A stretch of 64,000 nucleotides of DNA from Arthrobacter sp. 131MFCol6.1 (GCF_000374925.1 NZ_KB895545.1:1-64000), one strand, 5' to 3'; positions 42,135-52,005 are shown, numbered from the stretch's first letter. Translations and numbers: made by a program. Notes: generated by a model from the sequence alone, not told the origin.

Positions 42135-43031
42135 CTAGCGCGACTGCTGGGAGCGGGCGCTGGCGTAGAGGCAGACGGTGGCTGCGGTGCCGAGGTTCAG
42201 GCTTTCCGCTGACCCATAGACCGGCACGGCCACCCGGTGGTCGGCCAGCGCGATCTCGTCCTCGGACAGGCCCTGGGCCTCGTTGCCGAAGAGCCAGGCA
42301 GTGGGCTGTTCCAGCGCGTAGACCGGTTCGGCGGCGGAGGCCCCCAGGCGGCGGGCCGCGTTCTCGTCCTGGAGACGGTCCAGGTCCAGCTGTCCCTTGC
42401 CGTCCGCGGCCAGCACGCCGACGCCACGTTCCTTGCAGCGGGCCACGACCTCTTCAACCTCCGCGCCAAGGACAACGGGCAGATGGAACAGGGAACCCGC
42501 CGTCGAACGCACGGCCTTCGGGTTATAGATGTCCACGCTCGAGCCGGTCAGGATGACGGCGTCGGCGCCGGCGGCGTCGGCTGCCCTCAGCACGGTGCCG
42601 GCGTTGCCGGGGTCACGGACCTGGCACAGGACGGCAATCAGCCGCGGGCCGGCGTCGAGCACCTGCTCAAGGCTGACGTCCAGGAAGCCGCAGACGGCGA
42701 CGATGCCCTGTGGGGTGACGGTGTCCGCCATCGCTGCAATCACTTCGTCGGTGGCAAGGTGCGCGTGGGTTCCCTCGGCCAGCTGCTCCAGCTCCGGGTG
42801 GCGGTCCAGGCAGGCCTCGGTGGCGTACACCTCATAGACGATGCCCGGCTCCCCCGCGGCAATCCTCTTCCGGTGCAGGACCAGGGCCTCCCGGACCGCC
42901 TGCGGGCCTTCCGCCAGGAACTCGCGACGCTTTAAACGCGCCGGGCGCCCGGCAAGCTGTGCCACCTTCCTCATCCGATCAGCTCGGGGGTTGGAAAGTG
43001 GTAAGTCTTGCGGGCGCCCGGTTTCGTTCAT
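42135..43031 (-). CDS. SPOUT-family RNA 2'-O-methyltransferase (TrmH/TsnR-like)
   Basis: 298 residues. The SPOUT motifs are CQVRDPGNAGTVLRAADAAG, AWLFGNEAQGLSEDE and PVYGSAESLNLGTAATVCLY. An N-terminal L30e-like substrate-binding domain precedes them. The likely substrate is 23S rRNA or tRNA ribose. It follows rplT on the same strand after 66 bases, matching the infC-rpmI-rplT-tsnR order of actinobacteria. ATG at 43031 with AAGG upstream; an earlier frame extension exists. Confidence 0.9.
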   Translation of the reverse strand: MNETGRPQDLPLSNPRADRMRKVAQLAGRPARLKRREFLAEGPQAVREALVLHRKRIAAGEPGIVYEVYATEACLDRHPELEQLAEGTHAHLATDEVIAAMADTVTPQGIVAVCGFLDVSLEQVLDAGPRLIAVLCQVRDPGNAGTVLRAADAAGADAVILTGSSVDIYNPKAVRSTAGSLFHLPVVLGAEVEEVVARCKERGVGVLAADGKGQLDLDRLQDENAARRLGASAAEPVYALEQPTAWLFGNEAQGLSEDEIALADHRVAVPVYGSAESLNLGTAATVCLYASARSQQSR

Positions 43032-43097
43032 ATAAAGAACCTTAGTGGCTATTGCCGCCGGCTCTTGAACGACGCAGTTTTTCAACCGCGGCAGGAA

Positions 43098-43568
43098 CTA
43101 CTTTGCAGCCTCGGCGTCAGCCTTCTTGGCAGCAGGCTTCTTCGCGGGAGCCTTCTTGGCTGCCTTGGGAGCCGGAGCGGCTTCAGCCTGGACGGCCGGA
43201 GCGGACGTGTCGGCGGGCAGCGAGTCCTTGGCGACCTTGACCAGCGCGGCGAAGGCGTTGGCGTCGGAAACGGCAAGCTCGGCCAGCATGCGGCGGTCAA
43301 CCTCAACCTCAGCGGCCTTCAGGCCCTGGATCAGACGGTTGTAGGTCAGGCCGTTGGCGCGGGATGCAGCGTTGATGCGCTGGATCCAAAGACGGCGGAA
43401 GTCGCCCTTCTTCTTCTTGCGGTCACCATAGCTGTACACAAACGAGTGCAGCAGCTGCTCTTTTGCCTTGCGGTACAGGCGTGAACGCTGTCCGCGGTAA
43501 CCCTTTGCGCGTTCGAGGATAACCCGGCGCTTCTTGTGGGCGTTAACCGCCCTCTTCACACGTGCCAC
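43098..43568 (-). CDS. rplT: 50S ribosomal protein L20 with basic C-terminal tail
   Basis: 156 residues. Residues 1-118 are normal L20 ([20 protein letters not shown], then the globular C-terminal region). About 36 extra residues follow, rich in Ala, Lys and Pro, an actinobacterial-style extension. GTG start with AAGGAG. It lies after rpmI in the infC operon. Confidence 0.97.
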   Translation of the reverse strand: MARVKRAVNAHKKRRVILERAKGYRGQRSRLYRKAKEQLLHSFVYSYGDRKKKKGDFRRLWIQRINAASRANGLTYNRLIQGLKAAEVEVDRRMLAELAVSDANAFAALVKVAKDSLPADTSAPAVQAEAAPAPKAAKKAPAKKPAAKKADAEAAK

Positions 43569-43690
43569 GTGCGTACTCCTTAGAAAATTTCTGATCCCAA
43601 GCGTCTACTGCCGGAACGGTCCGGCTGGCCTGAGAAGCCTTTTTGGTAGTTGACTGCTGCCAGGTGGCGAACAGTCAGAGAACTTGGAAC

Positions 43691-43885
43691 TTAGATGCCG
43701 AGCATCTTCCGGATGACCTTGGCGTCGCCCTTGAAGACGATCTTGTCGCCGGCAAGGCGACGGGTCAGCCGGGAGGACTTGTGCTCGAGGTAGTGGCGGC
43801 GGTTGGCCTGCTGGCGGCGCAGCTTGCCGGTACCGGTCAGCTTGAAGCGCTTCTTAGCACCGCTGTGGGTCTTCATCTTCGGCAT
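43691..43885 (-). CDS. rpmI: 50S ribosomal protein L35
   Basis: 64 residues, the usual length: [20 protein letters not shown] and a basic C-terminus ending MLGI. ATG at 43885 has AAGGAG 9 bases upstream. The long open frame that covers it is a shadow of infC beyond this ATG. It lies 115 bases after infC and 122 before rplT. Confidence 0.97.
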   Translation of the reverse strand: MPKMKTHSGAKKRFKLTGTGKLRRQQANRRHYLEHKSSRLTRRLAGDKIVFKGDAKVIRKMLGI

Positions 43886-44000
43886 GGGAACCGATCTCCT
43901 TACGTATCCGCAGAAAAGTCTGCAGCTCTTTCGTGCAGCCACCCCTGCGGGCGGCGTGCTGATTGCCTGCTGCCGGACATTGCTGTCCGGCAGCCGTGAA

Positions 44001-45158
44001 CTAGTTGGTCTTCTTGGTGCCAGGCTTGGCGGCTGCCCGGGGGGCGGCCGGCCGTGCGGCGGGCTTCGGCGCTGCAGGCCTCGGCACCGGCTTCGGAGCA
44101 GCAACCGGCTTCGGTGCTGCTGCCGGAGCGGCTGCCTTTTCCTCGGGAGCCTTCGCTGCCGCCGGGGCCGGAGCGGCCTTCGGAGCCGCGGGGGCCTTGG
44201 CCGCTGCAGGCTTCTCGGCTGCCTTCGGAGCCGCGGGGGCCTTGGCTGCTGCCGGCTTCTCGGCCGCCTTCGGAGCCGCGGGAGCCTTCGCTGCTGCAGG
44301 CTCCTCGGCCGCCTTCGGAGCAGCCTCCTTCGGCGCCTCCTGGGCAGGAGCCTCGTCGGCCTTGGTCTCTGCAACCTTGGCTTCTTCGGCCGGGGCCGCT
44401 TCAACCTTGGTCTCTTCGACCTTGGCTTCTTCGACCTTGGTCTCTTCGACCTTGGCTTCTTCGACCGGGGCTTCCGTTGCGGGAGCCTCCGGCGACACGA
44501 CGTAGCCTTCCGGCAGGAGGTCCGACAGCGTCTGGGTCAGCGGGGCGTTGCCACCGGAGACATCGACGCGTCCCGAAGCCTTGGCCTCGTTCTCGGCCTT
44601 GGCTTCTGCGCGCTGCGTTGCGCGGCGGGCCTCCGCCTTGGCTTCGGCCTTGTTCTTCAGCGGGCCAACCACCATGACCATGTTGCGGCCATCGATGCGC
44701 GGGCTGGACTCCACCACACCAACTTCGGCGACGTCGTCGGCGAAGCGCTGGAGCAGGCGGATGCCCATCTCGGGGCGCTGCTGCTCACGGCCGCGGAACT
44801 GGATCATGGCCTTGACCTTGTCGCCGGCACCGAGGAAGCGGAGCGCGTGGCCGCGCTTCGTTTCGTAGTCGTGGGTGTCGATCTTCAGGCGGAAACGGAT
44901 TTCCTTCAGGACCGTGTTGGTCTGGTTCTTCCGGGCCTCGCGTGCCTTGACAGCGGCTTCGTACTTGTACTTGCCGAAGTCCATCAGCTTGCACACCGGA
45001 GGCTTCGCCTGAGGTGCAACTTCAACGAGATCAAGATCGGACTCGGCAGCCAAACGCAGGGCATCCTCAATACGGACAATTCCTACTTGTTCGCCTGCAG
45101 GGCCGACCAGCCGCACCTCGGGGACGCGGATACGCTCATTGATTCTTGGCTCGCTAAT
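44001..45158 (-). CDS. infC: translation initiation factor IF-3 with long C-terminal extension, AUU start
   Basis: 385 residues from an ATT start at 45158 ([19 protein letters not shown] follows). AGGAG lies 7 bases before ATT and no ATG, GTG or TTG is near in frame. AUU is the start codon of infC in E. coli and many bacteria, where IF-3 discriminates against it and so controls itself. The N-domain, linker and C-domain end near residue 168 (VMVVGPLK). About 215 further residues are Ala, Pro, Glu and Lys rich, with 15-residue and 10-residue repeats. First gene of infC-rpmI-rplT-methyltransferase. Confidence 0.95.
   Translation of the reverse strand: MSEPRINERIRVPEVRLVGPAGEQVGIVRIEDALRLAAESDLDLVEVAPQAKPPVCKLMDFGKYKYEAAVKAREARKNQTNTVLKEIRFRLKIDTHDYETKRGHALRFLGAGDKVKAMIQFRGREQQRPEMGIRLLQRFADDVAEVGVVESSPRIDGRNMVMVVGPLKNKAEAKAEARRATQRAEAKAENEAKASGRVDVSGGNAPLTQTLSDLLPEGYVVSPEAPATEAPVEEAKVEETKVEEAKVEETKVEAAPAEEAKVAETKADEAPAQEAPKEAAPKAAEEPAAAKAPAAPKAAEKPAAAKAPAAPKAAEKPAAAKAPAAPKAAPAPAAAKAPEEKAAAPAAAPKPVAAPKPVPRPAAPKPAARPAAPRAAAKPGTKKTN
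44176..44322. repeat. 45-bp tandem repeat within infC
   Basis: Three 45-base units (44176-44220, 44221-44265, 44266-44310) and a partial fourth encode a 15-residue Ala/Pro/Lys unit ([15 protein letters not shown]) in the IF-3 tail. Units are nearly identical at the DNA level, implying recent expansion. Confidence 0.9.
44407..44466. repeat. 30-bp tandem repeat within infC
   Basis: Two 30-base units encode [10 protein letters not shown] twice in the acidic part of the IF-3 extension. Degenerate copies lie on either side. Confidence 0.85.
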
Positions 45159-45194
45159 GTTAAAGCTCCTGTGTTCGTGAGGGGTATTCCACCG

Positions 45195-45238
45195 GCAAAA
45201 AGAGAAGGCCCCCAATTGCCGGAGCAATCGGAGGCCTC
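45195..45238 (-). terminator. attenuator-like hairpin in the infC leader
   Basis: On the minus strand AGGCCTCCGATTGC pairs with GCAATTGGGGGCCTT (two G-U pairs) around TCCG, followed by CTCTTTTTG. It is a complete intrinsic terminator placed 37 bases upstream of the infC AUU codon and inside the leader. It could stop transcription conditionally, as leaders of infC operons do in Firmicutes through L20, but the regulator here is unknown. Confidence 0.7.
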
Positions 45239-45553
45239 AAGATCGGAGCTGCCGCCCTCAATGGGGCGACATGCACTTCCTGCGGACCGGAGTCCGAGGC
45301 AGTGCCCGACCAGGTACCCGGCAACCTTGACTCCTGGACAGGAGGGGCTTCCCGAAGGAAGTTTCGCGGCTGACGCGGGTGGGAGAGAACTCCGCTTGCA
45401 AACTAAAGCCAACTCTACAGAAAGAAACCCGCTCAACGCACGTATGCGTCGCCGGGCACCAACTTCAGTGACTAGCACTGGCAGTCAGAACACTGCATCC
45501 TATAAAAGCTTGAGAATAACGACATTTAGTCGGTCTGTGACAAGCTTACCAGC
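45239..45553. promoter_or_regulatory. divergent infC / DUF1844 upstream region
   Basis: No convincing gene. On the minus strand TATAGG near 45497-45502 is a possible -10 for infC, which would give a leader of about 330 bases, long enough for structured regulation. The region between contains several short GC hairpins. On the plus strand the DUF1844 promoter must lie in the AT-rich 45490-45550 but I cannot pick a box. Confidence 0.4.
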
Positions 45554-45940
45554 ATGAGCACTTCAGATAGTAATTCCCACGTCTTCGAGCCCGCAGCCGC
45601 CCAGGCGGACGTCTCGCAGCAGATCCGCGACATCTCGGAAGTCCCCTCGATCGAGGTCATCACCACGGCCGCCGTGCACCTGATGAGCGCCGCCGCCGTG
45701 AAGCTCGGCCTTGCCGCCGAGGAAAATGCCCAGGAACTCAAGGACCTGGACGAGGCCCGCAAGCTGATCACCGCCCTTGCCGGCCTGGTGACCGCCGCGG
45801 CCCCGGAAATCGGCTCACAGCACGCTGGACCGTTGCGCGATGGACTCCGCTCGCTCCAGCTGGCCTTCCGCGAGGAATCGATCATTCCGGATGCTCCGGG
45901 CAAGGGCCCGGGCGAGAAGTACACCGGCCCCGTCAACTAA
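45554..45940 (+). CDS. DUF1844 family protein
   Basis: 128 residues. The DUF1844 core is visible: EVITTAAVHLMSAAAVKLGL, then KDLDEARKLITALAGLVTAA. The function is unknown. It is commonly a neighbour of infC in actinobacteria, divergent as here. It ends in a strong bidirectional terminator. Confidence 0.88.
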   Translation: MSTSDSNSHVFEPAAAQADVSQQIRDISEVPSIEVITTAAVHLMSAAAVKLGLAAEENAQELKDLDEARKLITALAGLVTAAAPEIGSQHAGPLRDGLRSLQLAFREESIIPDAPGKGPGEKYTGPVN

Positions 45941-45962
45941 AGCACTTTCGTCAGCTAGGAAA

Positions 45963-46001
45963 ACGCCGGCGGGCGGACCACCCAGGTCCGCCCGCCGGCG
46001 T
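45963..46001. terminator. bidirectional terminator between DUF1844 gene and MFS gene
   Basis: A 17-bp perfect stem (ACGCCGGCGGGCGGACC and its complement) with a 5-base loop, preceded by AAAA and followed by CGTT. It lies between convergent genes. Confidence 0.85.
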
Positions 46002-46080
46002 CGTTAATTCCGTTCGCACGATTTTCCGTTCGCACGGGCCAACCGCGTGCCCAGCTTGGCGCGCTGGGCCCGGCCCGCAT

Positions 46081-47394
46081 TCAGACGCGGGCCAGGCGGC
46101 TGCGCCGGACCTGTTGCAGGGCCAGTCCCACCAGGCAGAGGGCCACGCCCGCCAGACCCACCGAGACGAAGCCGGCCGACGGTCCGATGAGGTCGATGAA
46201 CAGCCCGGCCAGCGGCGCGCCCAGGGCTACCCCGCCGGTGAGCGATGAACCGTACCAGCCCATCGCCTCCCCGCGCCGGCTTTCGTCCACCAGTTCGGCC
46301 ACCTTTTCCGAGGCCGCGGACAGCACCGGCGCGCACAGCAGACCCGGCAGCAACGCGAGCAGGCTGAGCGTCCAGACGTCGGTCGCGAAGGCCATCGGGA
46401 CGGTCAGCGCTGACATCCCCAGCAACAGGAGTACCGGGGAGATGGGCCGGTGCATGGCGCCGTAGAGGATGCCGCCCACCACCGAGGCCGCGCACCAGAA
46501 CAGGAACACGATGCCGATTTCGGCCTCGTGCCCGCCGGTCTGGAGCGCCGCGACGATCCCGACGTCGGTGCCGCTGAGGACCATGCCGGCGCCGGCCGCG
46601 ACAGCGAAGACGGCGGCCACGGCGGCGGTGAACCAGCTGAAATTGTGGATGACGCGGTGGCGCAGGCCGGAGCCCCGCCGTCGCCGTTCCTCGGCGGCGG
46701 CTGCCAGGGGTGCCAGTTCGGCTGCGGCCTCCTGCAGGTGGGCCGGTGCCGCAGCAACGACGGCGGCTTCCGCACATTCCAGCTCCTGCGCTTCAAGCCT
46801 GGCGTCCGGGGAGGCGCTCCGGGTGGGCGGGTTGAACCACATGAGGAAGAGTCCTGAGACGGACGTCGCCACGCCCACGACCGTCAGGCCCAGGACGGAC
46901 TGGCCGCTGGTGGCGACGACGGCTCCGACAGCGGGGCCGATCATGAAGACCAGCTCGGTGGCGATGGCGTCGAGGGCAAAGGCCGTGCGGCGCTGTTCCC
47001 CGGGAGCCAGCACGCCCAGCGACTGCCGCACCACGCTGAAAATGGGCAGGGTCAGCAGGCCGCCGACGAACACCAGGGGCAGCAGGGCCTCGTAGGACAC
47101 GTGTGGCACGATCGACCAGATCACGGTCTCTGAGACGACGGACGGAATGAGCGCCTTGCGCAGCCCCACGGTGTCGACCCGGCGCCCGCGCCAGGGCGCG
47201 CCGACGGCGATTCCGATCGTCATGACGGCGGCGGCTGCGCCGGCGGCGGCGTAGCCCTGGCCGAGGGTCAGGACGATATGCAGGGTCAGCAGTACTCCGG
47301 CCGCCGAGTGCGGTATGCGGGCGATCATGCCGACCAACAGGAGGCGCCTGATGGGCCGGACGGCCAGCAGCTCACGGTAAAGCGCGAAATTCAC
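46081..47394 (-). CDS. MFS transporter
   Basis: 437 residues with about twelve membrane helices and a central charged loop (about 205-245, LEAQELECAEAAVV, then EERRRRGSG). GLRKALIPSVVSETVIWS and FVGGLLTLPIFSVVRQSLG resemble actinobacterial MFS proteins of unknown substrate. Start GTG at 47394. It is 65 bases downstream of the sseB-like gene on the same strand and could be the last gene of the his transcription unit. Confidence 0.85.
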   Translation of the reverse strand: MNFALYRELLAVRPIRRLLLVGMIARIPHSAAGVLLTLHIVLTLGQGYAAAGAAAAVMTIGIAVGAPWRGRRVDTVGLRKALIPSVVSETVIWSIVPHVSYEALLPLVFVGGLLTLPIFSVVRQSLGVLAPGEQRRTAFALDAIATELVFMIGPAVGAVVATSGQSVLGLTVVGVATSVSGLFLMWFNPPTRSASPDARLEAQELECAEAAVVAAAPAHLQEAAAELAPLAAAAEERRRRGSGLRHRVIHNFSWFTAAVAAVFAVAAGAGMVLSGTDVGIVAALQTGGHEAEIGIVFLFWCAASVVGGILYGAMHRPISPVLLLLGMSALTVPMAFATDVWTLSLLALLPGLLCAPVLSAASEKVAELVDESRRGEAMGWYGSSLTGGVALGAPLAGLFIDLIGPSAGFVSVGLAGVALCLVGLALQQVRRSRLARV

Positions 47395-47458
47395 GGACTA
47401 CATCCTTCTGGTACTGCCCACGGCAGCACCGGGAGGTCCCCCCCCGTTGGGCCGTCAG

Positions 47459-48415
47459 CTATGGTGCTGCGCGCTGCAGCTTGACCTCGATCGAATCAAC
47501 CCGCTCGGCAAAGATTTCATTCCGGGCCCAGGCATCATTGAGGCCGGCGACGATCGACTGCACGCCGGCGGCGTCGAGACCGTCTTCAAGGTAGAGGACC
47601 ACACGGAGTTCCGGGCCGGCTCCCCCACCGGGGAGCCGCCTGCCATCGGCCGTGGCCGAGGCAACTCCACCCCCCGGATGAATTTCAACACGGCGGACCG
47701 CCGGAAAGCCAACCGCGTCTTCCCCGAGGGCCCCCGCGAGATCGGGATCGGCGTACGACGGCGTCCAGGCCCGCTGCTGGGCGAGGGCCCACACTGCTGG
47801 CCTGCGGACCACGAATGTCACTTCCGAGCCGGGATCAATCACGAGCAGCTCGGCGCCTTCCGCGACCGCTGACAGGGCGGCCCGGGCCGCGTACACGGCG
47901 ACCGGCCGGGCCTCCGGGTGCCACGCCGTCAGTGATGCCGCCGAGGTGAACACCGGCATGGCCGTCCGCCCGTCCGGCGCCTTGAGCGTCACCAGGGCCA
48001 TGTCGGCCTGTTTGTCGGAGCGAAGTTTGTCACCGTGCAACGGGTCCCCGTTGGGCCCAGCCGCAGCCTCGCCCTCTTCGGCGAGCTGGGCGAGGATTGG
48101 CACGAACACCCGGGCGGTGGCAAGCGTGGCCACCACGGCGGCCTCGTCACCGGTGCCCGCGGCGAGGTCGGACAAAGCCGCCAGATAGCCGGCGTCGGCG
48201 GTGCCGTCGTCGTCGTCGAAATTGTGGATCTTTGCGTCATCGCCGGACAGGCTGCGGCCCGCCCAGGGTTGGCCGGCGGAGTCGGTGACCCCGCCGGCGC
48301 CGGCGAGGGCCGCCGCGATGTGCCCGGGCAAATGCCGGACGGGACCTGTCCCGGTCCCTGCCTGCCCGCCATCCTGGGGGTTGTTGGGGTCGCGGGGATC
48401 GTGGGTGTGTGTCAT
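47459..48415 (-). CDS. SseB-family protein
   Basis: 318 residues. The middle matches the SseB N-terminal domain (ATARVFVPILAQL, LVTLKAPDGRTAMPVFTSAA, LTAWHPEARPVAVYAARAAL). The family is widespread in actinobacteria with unknown function. ATG at 48415 begins 14 bases after the hisA stop; GTG two codons earlier is also possible. It is a regular companion of the his genes. Confidence 0.85.
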   Translation of the reverse strand: MTHTHDPRDPNNPQDGGQAGTGTGPVRHLPGHIAAALAGAGGVTDSAGQPWAGRSLSGDDAKIHNFDDDDGTADAGYLAALSDLAAGTGDEAAVVATLATARVFVPILAQLAEEGEAAAGPNGDPLHGDKLRSDKQADMALVTLKAPDGRTAMPVFTSAASLTAWHPEARPVAVYAARAALSAVAEGAELLVIDPGSEVTFVVRRPAVWALAQQRAWTPSYADPDLAGALGEDAVGFPAVRRVEIHPGGGVASATADGRRLPGGGAGPELRVVLYLEDGLDAAGVQSIVAGLNDAWARNEIFAERVDSIEVKLQRAAP

Positions 48416-48428
48416 TGGCACTGACCGC

Positions 48429-49175
48429 CTAGCGGCGGCCGGCGACGTCGAGGGCCTCGGGCAGGGTGAAGTTGCCGTTGTAGAGGGCCTTGCCGATGAT
48501 GGCGCCTTCGACGCCGAGCGGCACCAGGGAACGCAGGACCTTGAGATCCTCGAGGCTGGAAATGCCGCCGGAGGCGACCACCGGTTTGCCCGTCTTCTCG
48601 ACCATCTGGCGCAGGAGCTCGACGTTGGGGCCCTGGAGGGTGCCGTCCTTGGTCACATCGGTCACGACGTACCGGGCGCAGCCGGCGTCCTCGAGGCGGC
48701 CGAGCACGTCCCAGAGGTCACCGCCTTCCTTGGTCCAGCCCCGGCCGGCGAGGGTGGTGCCGCGGACGTCGAGGCCGACGGCGATCTTGTCGCCGAAGCG
48801 CTCGATCACCCGGGCCGTCCACTCCGGGTTCTCCAGTGCCGCCGTGCCCAGGTTGACGCGGGCGACGCCGAGGTCTAGGGCCTTCTCGAGGGATTCGTCA
48901 TCGCGCAGGCCGCCGGAGAGCTCCACCTTGATATCGAGCCGGCCCACGACCTCGCGCAGGAGTTCGGCGTTGGAGCCGCGCCCGAACGCGGCGTCCAGGT
49001 CGACCAGGTGCACCCACTCAGCCCCCTGCTGCTGCCAGTTGAGGGCGGCCTCCAGCGGAGTGCCGTAGCTCGTCTCGCTGCCGGCTTCGCCCTGAACGAG
49101 CCGGACGGCCTGGCCGTTGACGACGTCGACGGCGGGCAGGAGCTCGAGTACGGGCAGCGGGGTTTCGGTGGTCAT
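48429..49175 (-). CDS. priA: phosphoribosyl isomerase (PriA/HisA)
   Basis: Beta/alpha-barrel isomerase of histidine synthesis (ProFAR to PRFAR). 248 residues. The catalytic Asp residues are in [18 protein letters not shown] and [16 protein letters not shown]. Actinobacterial members usually also do the TrpF reaction of tryptophan synthesis. That is likely here but not provable from sequence alone. It is 40 bases after the 52-residue membrane protein gene. Confidence 0.93.
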   Translation of the reverse strand: MTTETPLPVLELLPAVDVVNGQAVRLVQGEAGSETSYGTPLEAALNWQQQGAEWVHLVDLDAAFGRGSNAELLREVVGRLDIKVELSGGLRDDESLEKALDLGVARVNLGTAALENPEWTARVIERFGDKIAVGLDVRGTTLAGRGWTKEGGDLWDVLGRLEDAGCARYVVTDVTKDGTLQGPNVELLRQMVEKTGKPVVASGGISSLEDLKVLRSLVPLGVEGAIIGKALYNGNFTLPEALDVAGRR

Positions 49176-49215
49176 CGTGGAGTCCTCAGCTTGGGGATGG
49201 TAGTGGGAGGGGCGG

Positions 49216-49374
49216 TCAGGACGCCGGCAGGGTCAGGAGGTAGGCGGCGAGCAGCGACATGCCGGCGAGGACGTAGAAAACGACCTGCACCCAGAGCGGG
49301 CTTTTCTGCTGGCGGAAGGAGATCGCGCCGCCGACCAGCAGGCCGGCGACGCCCATGAGGACCAGGGACCACAT
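49216..49374 (-). CDS. 52-residue membrane protein in the his operon
   Basis: Translation gives 52 residues: [20 protein letters not shown], a short polar turn (RQQKSPLW), then [20 protein letters not shown] and LPAS. It therefore has two membrane helices in a hairpin. The ATG directly follows the hisH stop (TAGATG) and the gene ends 40 bases before priA, so it is co-transcribed with the his genes. I do not know its function. Confidence 0.75.
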   Translation of the reverse strand: MWSLVLMGVAGLLVGGAISFRQQKSPLWVQVVFYVLAGMSLLAAYLLTLPAS

Positions 49375-50124
49375 CTAGGCGGTCGCTTCCGGGGCCGCGG
49401 TACGTTCCGGGACTGCGGGGCGCAGGCCCTGGACCCAGTTGCGCAGCAGCCGGGCACCGGCGTCGCCGGACTTCTCCGGGTGGAACTGGGTGGCACAGAG
49501 CGGGCCGTTCTCCACGGCCGCGATGAACGGGGCGCCGTGGTCGGACCAGGTCACCAGCGGCGCGGCCATCCGCGGCTGGATGACGTCGAAGTCCCACTGC
49601 TGGACCCCGTACGAGTGCACAAAGTAGAAACGCTCGCCCTCAACCCCGGCGAAGAGCTTGGACCCTTCGGGGACGGAGACGGTGTTCCAGCCCATGTGGG
49701 GCACGACGTCGGCAGGCAACAGTTCCACCTTGCCGGGCCACTCCCCCATGCCTTCGGCTTCGGTGCCGTGCTCGACGCCGGCCTCGAACAGCACTTGGAG
49801 CCCGACGCAGATGGCCAGCACGGGGCGGCCCCCGGCGACACGCCGGCCGATCATGCGGACGGCGTCAACGGCCTTGAGCTCGCGCATGACGGTTTCGAAG
49901 GCGCCCACACCGGGGACGACGAGGCCGTCGGCGTTGAGGACATCCTCAGGCTTGGCGCTGAGGATGACTTCGGCGCCGGCCCGCTCGAGGGCGCGGACGG
50001 CGGACCGGACGTTCCCGGAGCCGTAGTCCAGCACCGTGACAGTGGGCTTTCCCGACGGGGACACCGGCTTTGCCGCAGCGGCGGGGTCGATGATGGCCCC
50101 GTCGCGGAGCAGCGGGCCGGTCAC
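49375..50124 (-). CDS. hisH: imidazole glycerol phosphate synthase, glutaminase subunit
   Basis: Class I amidotransferase feeding ammonia to HisF. 249 residues, about 25 longer at the N-terminus than E. coli HisH. The nucleophile Cys is in [15 protein letters not shown] (usually ICLGMQ), the His/Glu pair in [17 protein letters not shown] at 50124 overlaps the hisB stop (GTGA). hisF is not in the window. Confidence 0.95.
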   Translation of the reverse strand: MTGPLLRDGAIIDPAAAAKPVSPSGKPTVTVLDYGSGNVRSAVRALERAGAEVILSAKPEDVLNADGLVVPGVGAFETVMRELKAVDAVRMIGRRVAGGRPVLAICVGLQVLFEAGVEHGTEAEGMGEWPGKVELLPADVVPHMGWNTVSVPEGSKLFAGVEGERFYFVHSYGVQQWDFDVIQPRMAAPLVTWSDHGAPFIAAVENGPLCATQFHPEKSGDAGARLLRNWVQGLRPAVPERTAAPEATA

Positions 50125-50747
50125 AAAGCACCCTTTGTCGACGGGATGCCCTCGACCCGGGGGTCCGGTTCGACGGCGGCGCGCAAGGCACGGGCAAAGG
50201 CCTTGAACTGGGCCTCGACGATGTGGTGGGGGTCGCGCCCGGCAGTGACGTTCATGTGCAGGCAGATCCCGGCGTGAAGGGTGATCGCCTCGAAGACGTG
50301 GCGGGTCAGGGAGCCCGTAAAGTGGCCGCCGATCAGGTGGTATTCCTGCCCTGCCGGCTCGCCGGCGTGGACCAGGTAGGGACGGCCGGAGACGTCCACG
50401 ACAGCTTGCGCGAGGGCCTCATCCAGGGGCACGGTCGCCTCGCCAAAGCGGCGGATCCCGGCCTTGTTGCCCAGGGCGGTCCGCAGGACCTCGCCGAAGG
50501 TGATGGCCACGTCCTCGACGGTGTGGTGGACATCGATGTGGGTATCACCGGTGGCCTTGACCGTCATGTCGATCAGGGAGTGCTTGCTGAGGGCCGTCAG
50601 CATGTGGTCGTAGAACGGGACCGACGTGCTGATGTCTGACACGCCGGTGCCGTCCAGGTTGATCTCGACCAGGACCGAGGACTCGCTGGTGGTCCGTTCC
50701 ATGCGTGCGGTCCGGCCCTCGGCGGTGGTGGATCCGGGGTTGCTCAT
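50121..50747 (-). CDS. hisB: imidazoleglycerol-phosphate dehydratase
   Basis: Manganese enzyme of histidine synthesis. 208 residues, monofunctional. The metal-site motifs [13 protein letters not shown] and [17 protein letters not shown] and the [12 protein letters not shown] segment are present. ATG at 50747 has AAAGGA upstream; the frame runs on upstream without coding sense. The 71-base gap to hisC is the largest within the operon. Confidence 0.95.
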   Translation of the reverse strand: MSNPGSTTAEGRTARMERTTSESSVLVEINLDGTGVSDISTSVPFYDHMLTALSKHSLIDMTVKATGDTHIDVHHTVEDVAITFGEVLRTALGNKAGIRRFGEATVPLDEALAQAVVDVSGRPYLVHAGEPAGQEYHLIGGHFTGSLTRHVFEAITLHAGICLHMNVTAGRDPHHIVEAQFKAFARALRAAVEPDPRVEGIPSTKGAL

Positions 50748-50818
50748 GTAGATGTGTCCTTTGGAAGAAAGCAGGGTGTTGGGCACTCTGGCGGGGACGA
50801 TCGGGCTCCCCACCAAGT

Positions 50819-51937
50819 CTAGGCCTGCGGCTTTGCGGAGCCGGCCAGGATGAGTTCAAGGGCCTCCAGGAAGGCTGTGGTTTCGGTCTCAGTGCCCGCG
50901 GTGACGCGCAGGTGCCCCGGAATGCCGACGTCGCGGATGAGGACACCGGCGTCCAGCATGCCCTGCCAGACCTCATGGGGGTTCTCCAGGCCGCCGAAGA
51001 ACACGTAGTTGGAATCGGACGCGGCCGGCGTCAGGCCCAGCCGCGTCAGTTCCGACACGATCCGGTCGCGCTGGCGCTTGATGTCCTCGACGTCCGCCAT
51101 GAGCGCCTCCCGGTGGCGCAGGGCGGCCAGGGCCGCGGCCTGGGTGATGGCCGAGAGGTGGTACGGGAGACGGACCAGCCGCAGGGCGTCCGCGACCTCC
51201 GGGGCCGCGGCCATGTAGCCGAGGCGCGCGCCGGCGAGGGCGAAGGCCTTGCTCATGGTGCGCGAGACGATGAGCCGTTCCCGGCCAGGCAGCAGGGTGA
51301 GCGCACTGGGCGTACCGTCGTGGGCGAACTCGTGGTAGGCCTCATCGACGATCACGATGGTCTGGCTGGCCTCGCCGGCGTCATAGACGGCCTCGACCAC
51401 ATCAAGGCCCAGCCCCGTGCCGGTCGGGTTGTTCGGGGAGCAGAGGAAGACGATGTTGGGCTGAAGCTCGCGGACCTGGCGTGCCGCCGATTCCGCGCTG
51501 AGCCCATAGTCCGAGGCGCGGGCCCCGACGATGTATTCCGTATCCGTGCCGGAGGCCAGCAACGGGTACATCGAATACGTGGGAGGGAACCCGAGGGCTG
51601 TCCGGCCGGGGCCGCCGAAGGCCTGGAGGATTTGCTGCAGGACTTCGTTGGAACCGTTCGCGGCCCAGATGTTCTCCGCGTCCAGGCCATGGCCAAGGTA
51701 TTCGGCGAGGGCTTCGCGCAATTCTGTGAACTCGCGGTCCGGATAGCGGTTCAGTCCGGCAGCGGCGGCGCTCACGGCCTCGGTGATCGCGGCGCGGACA
51801 TCGGCCGGGACCCCATGGGTGTTCTCATTGACGTTGAGCAGGATGGGGACGTCCAGCTGCGGCGCGCCATACGGACGCAGGCCACGCAGATTGGTTCGGA
51901 GGGGCAGTCGGTTGAGGCGCTCAAGCTGGTCAGTCAC
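50819..51937 (-). CDS. hisC: histidinol-phosphate aminotransferase
   Basis: PLP class I/II aminotransferase. 372 residues. [11 protein letters not shown] near the start, [23 protein letters not shown] and the PLP Lys in [18 protein letters not shown]. Start GTG at 51937. It is the first his gene in the window; hisD, usual upstream, is absent and the LysM gene lies 68 bases upstream instead. Confidence 0.95.
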   Translation of the reverse strand: MTDQLERLNRLPLRTNLRGLRPYGAPQLDVPILLNVNENTHGVPADVRAAITEAVSAAAAGLNRYPDREFTELREALAEYLGHGLDAENIWAANGSNEVLQQILQAFGGPGRTALGFPPTYSMYPLLASGTDTEYIVGARASDYGLSAESAARQVRELQPNIVFLCSPNNPTGTGLGLDVVEAVYDAGEASQTIVIVDEAYHEFAHDGTPSALTLLPGRERLIVSRTMSKAFALAGARLGYMAAAPEVADALRLVRLPYHLSAITQAAALAALRHREALMADVEDIKRQRDRIVSELTRLGLTPAASDSNYVFFGGLENPHEVWQGMLDAGVLIRDVGIPGHLRVTAGTETETTAFLEALELILAGSAKPQA

Positions 51938-52005
51938 GTGACCAGTTTAAGTGGTAGCGGGACGGGCGCTGAAACTGTGACGCCTGCGACGTTACCTGGG
52001 GGAGG

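Noticed and set aside
45159..45227. Longer IF-3 starting at ATG 45227
   Set aside because: The extra 23 residues do not resemble IF-3 and lie over the attenuator hairpin; AUU with AGGAG explains the start.
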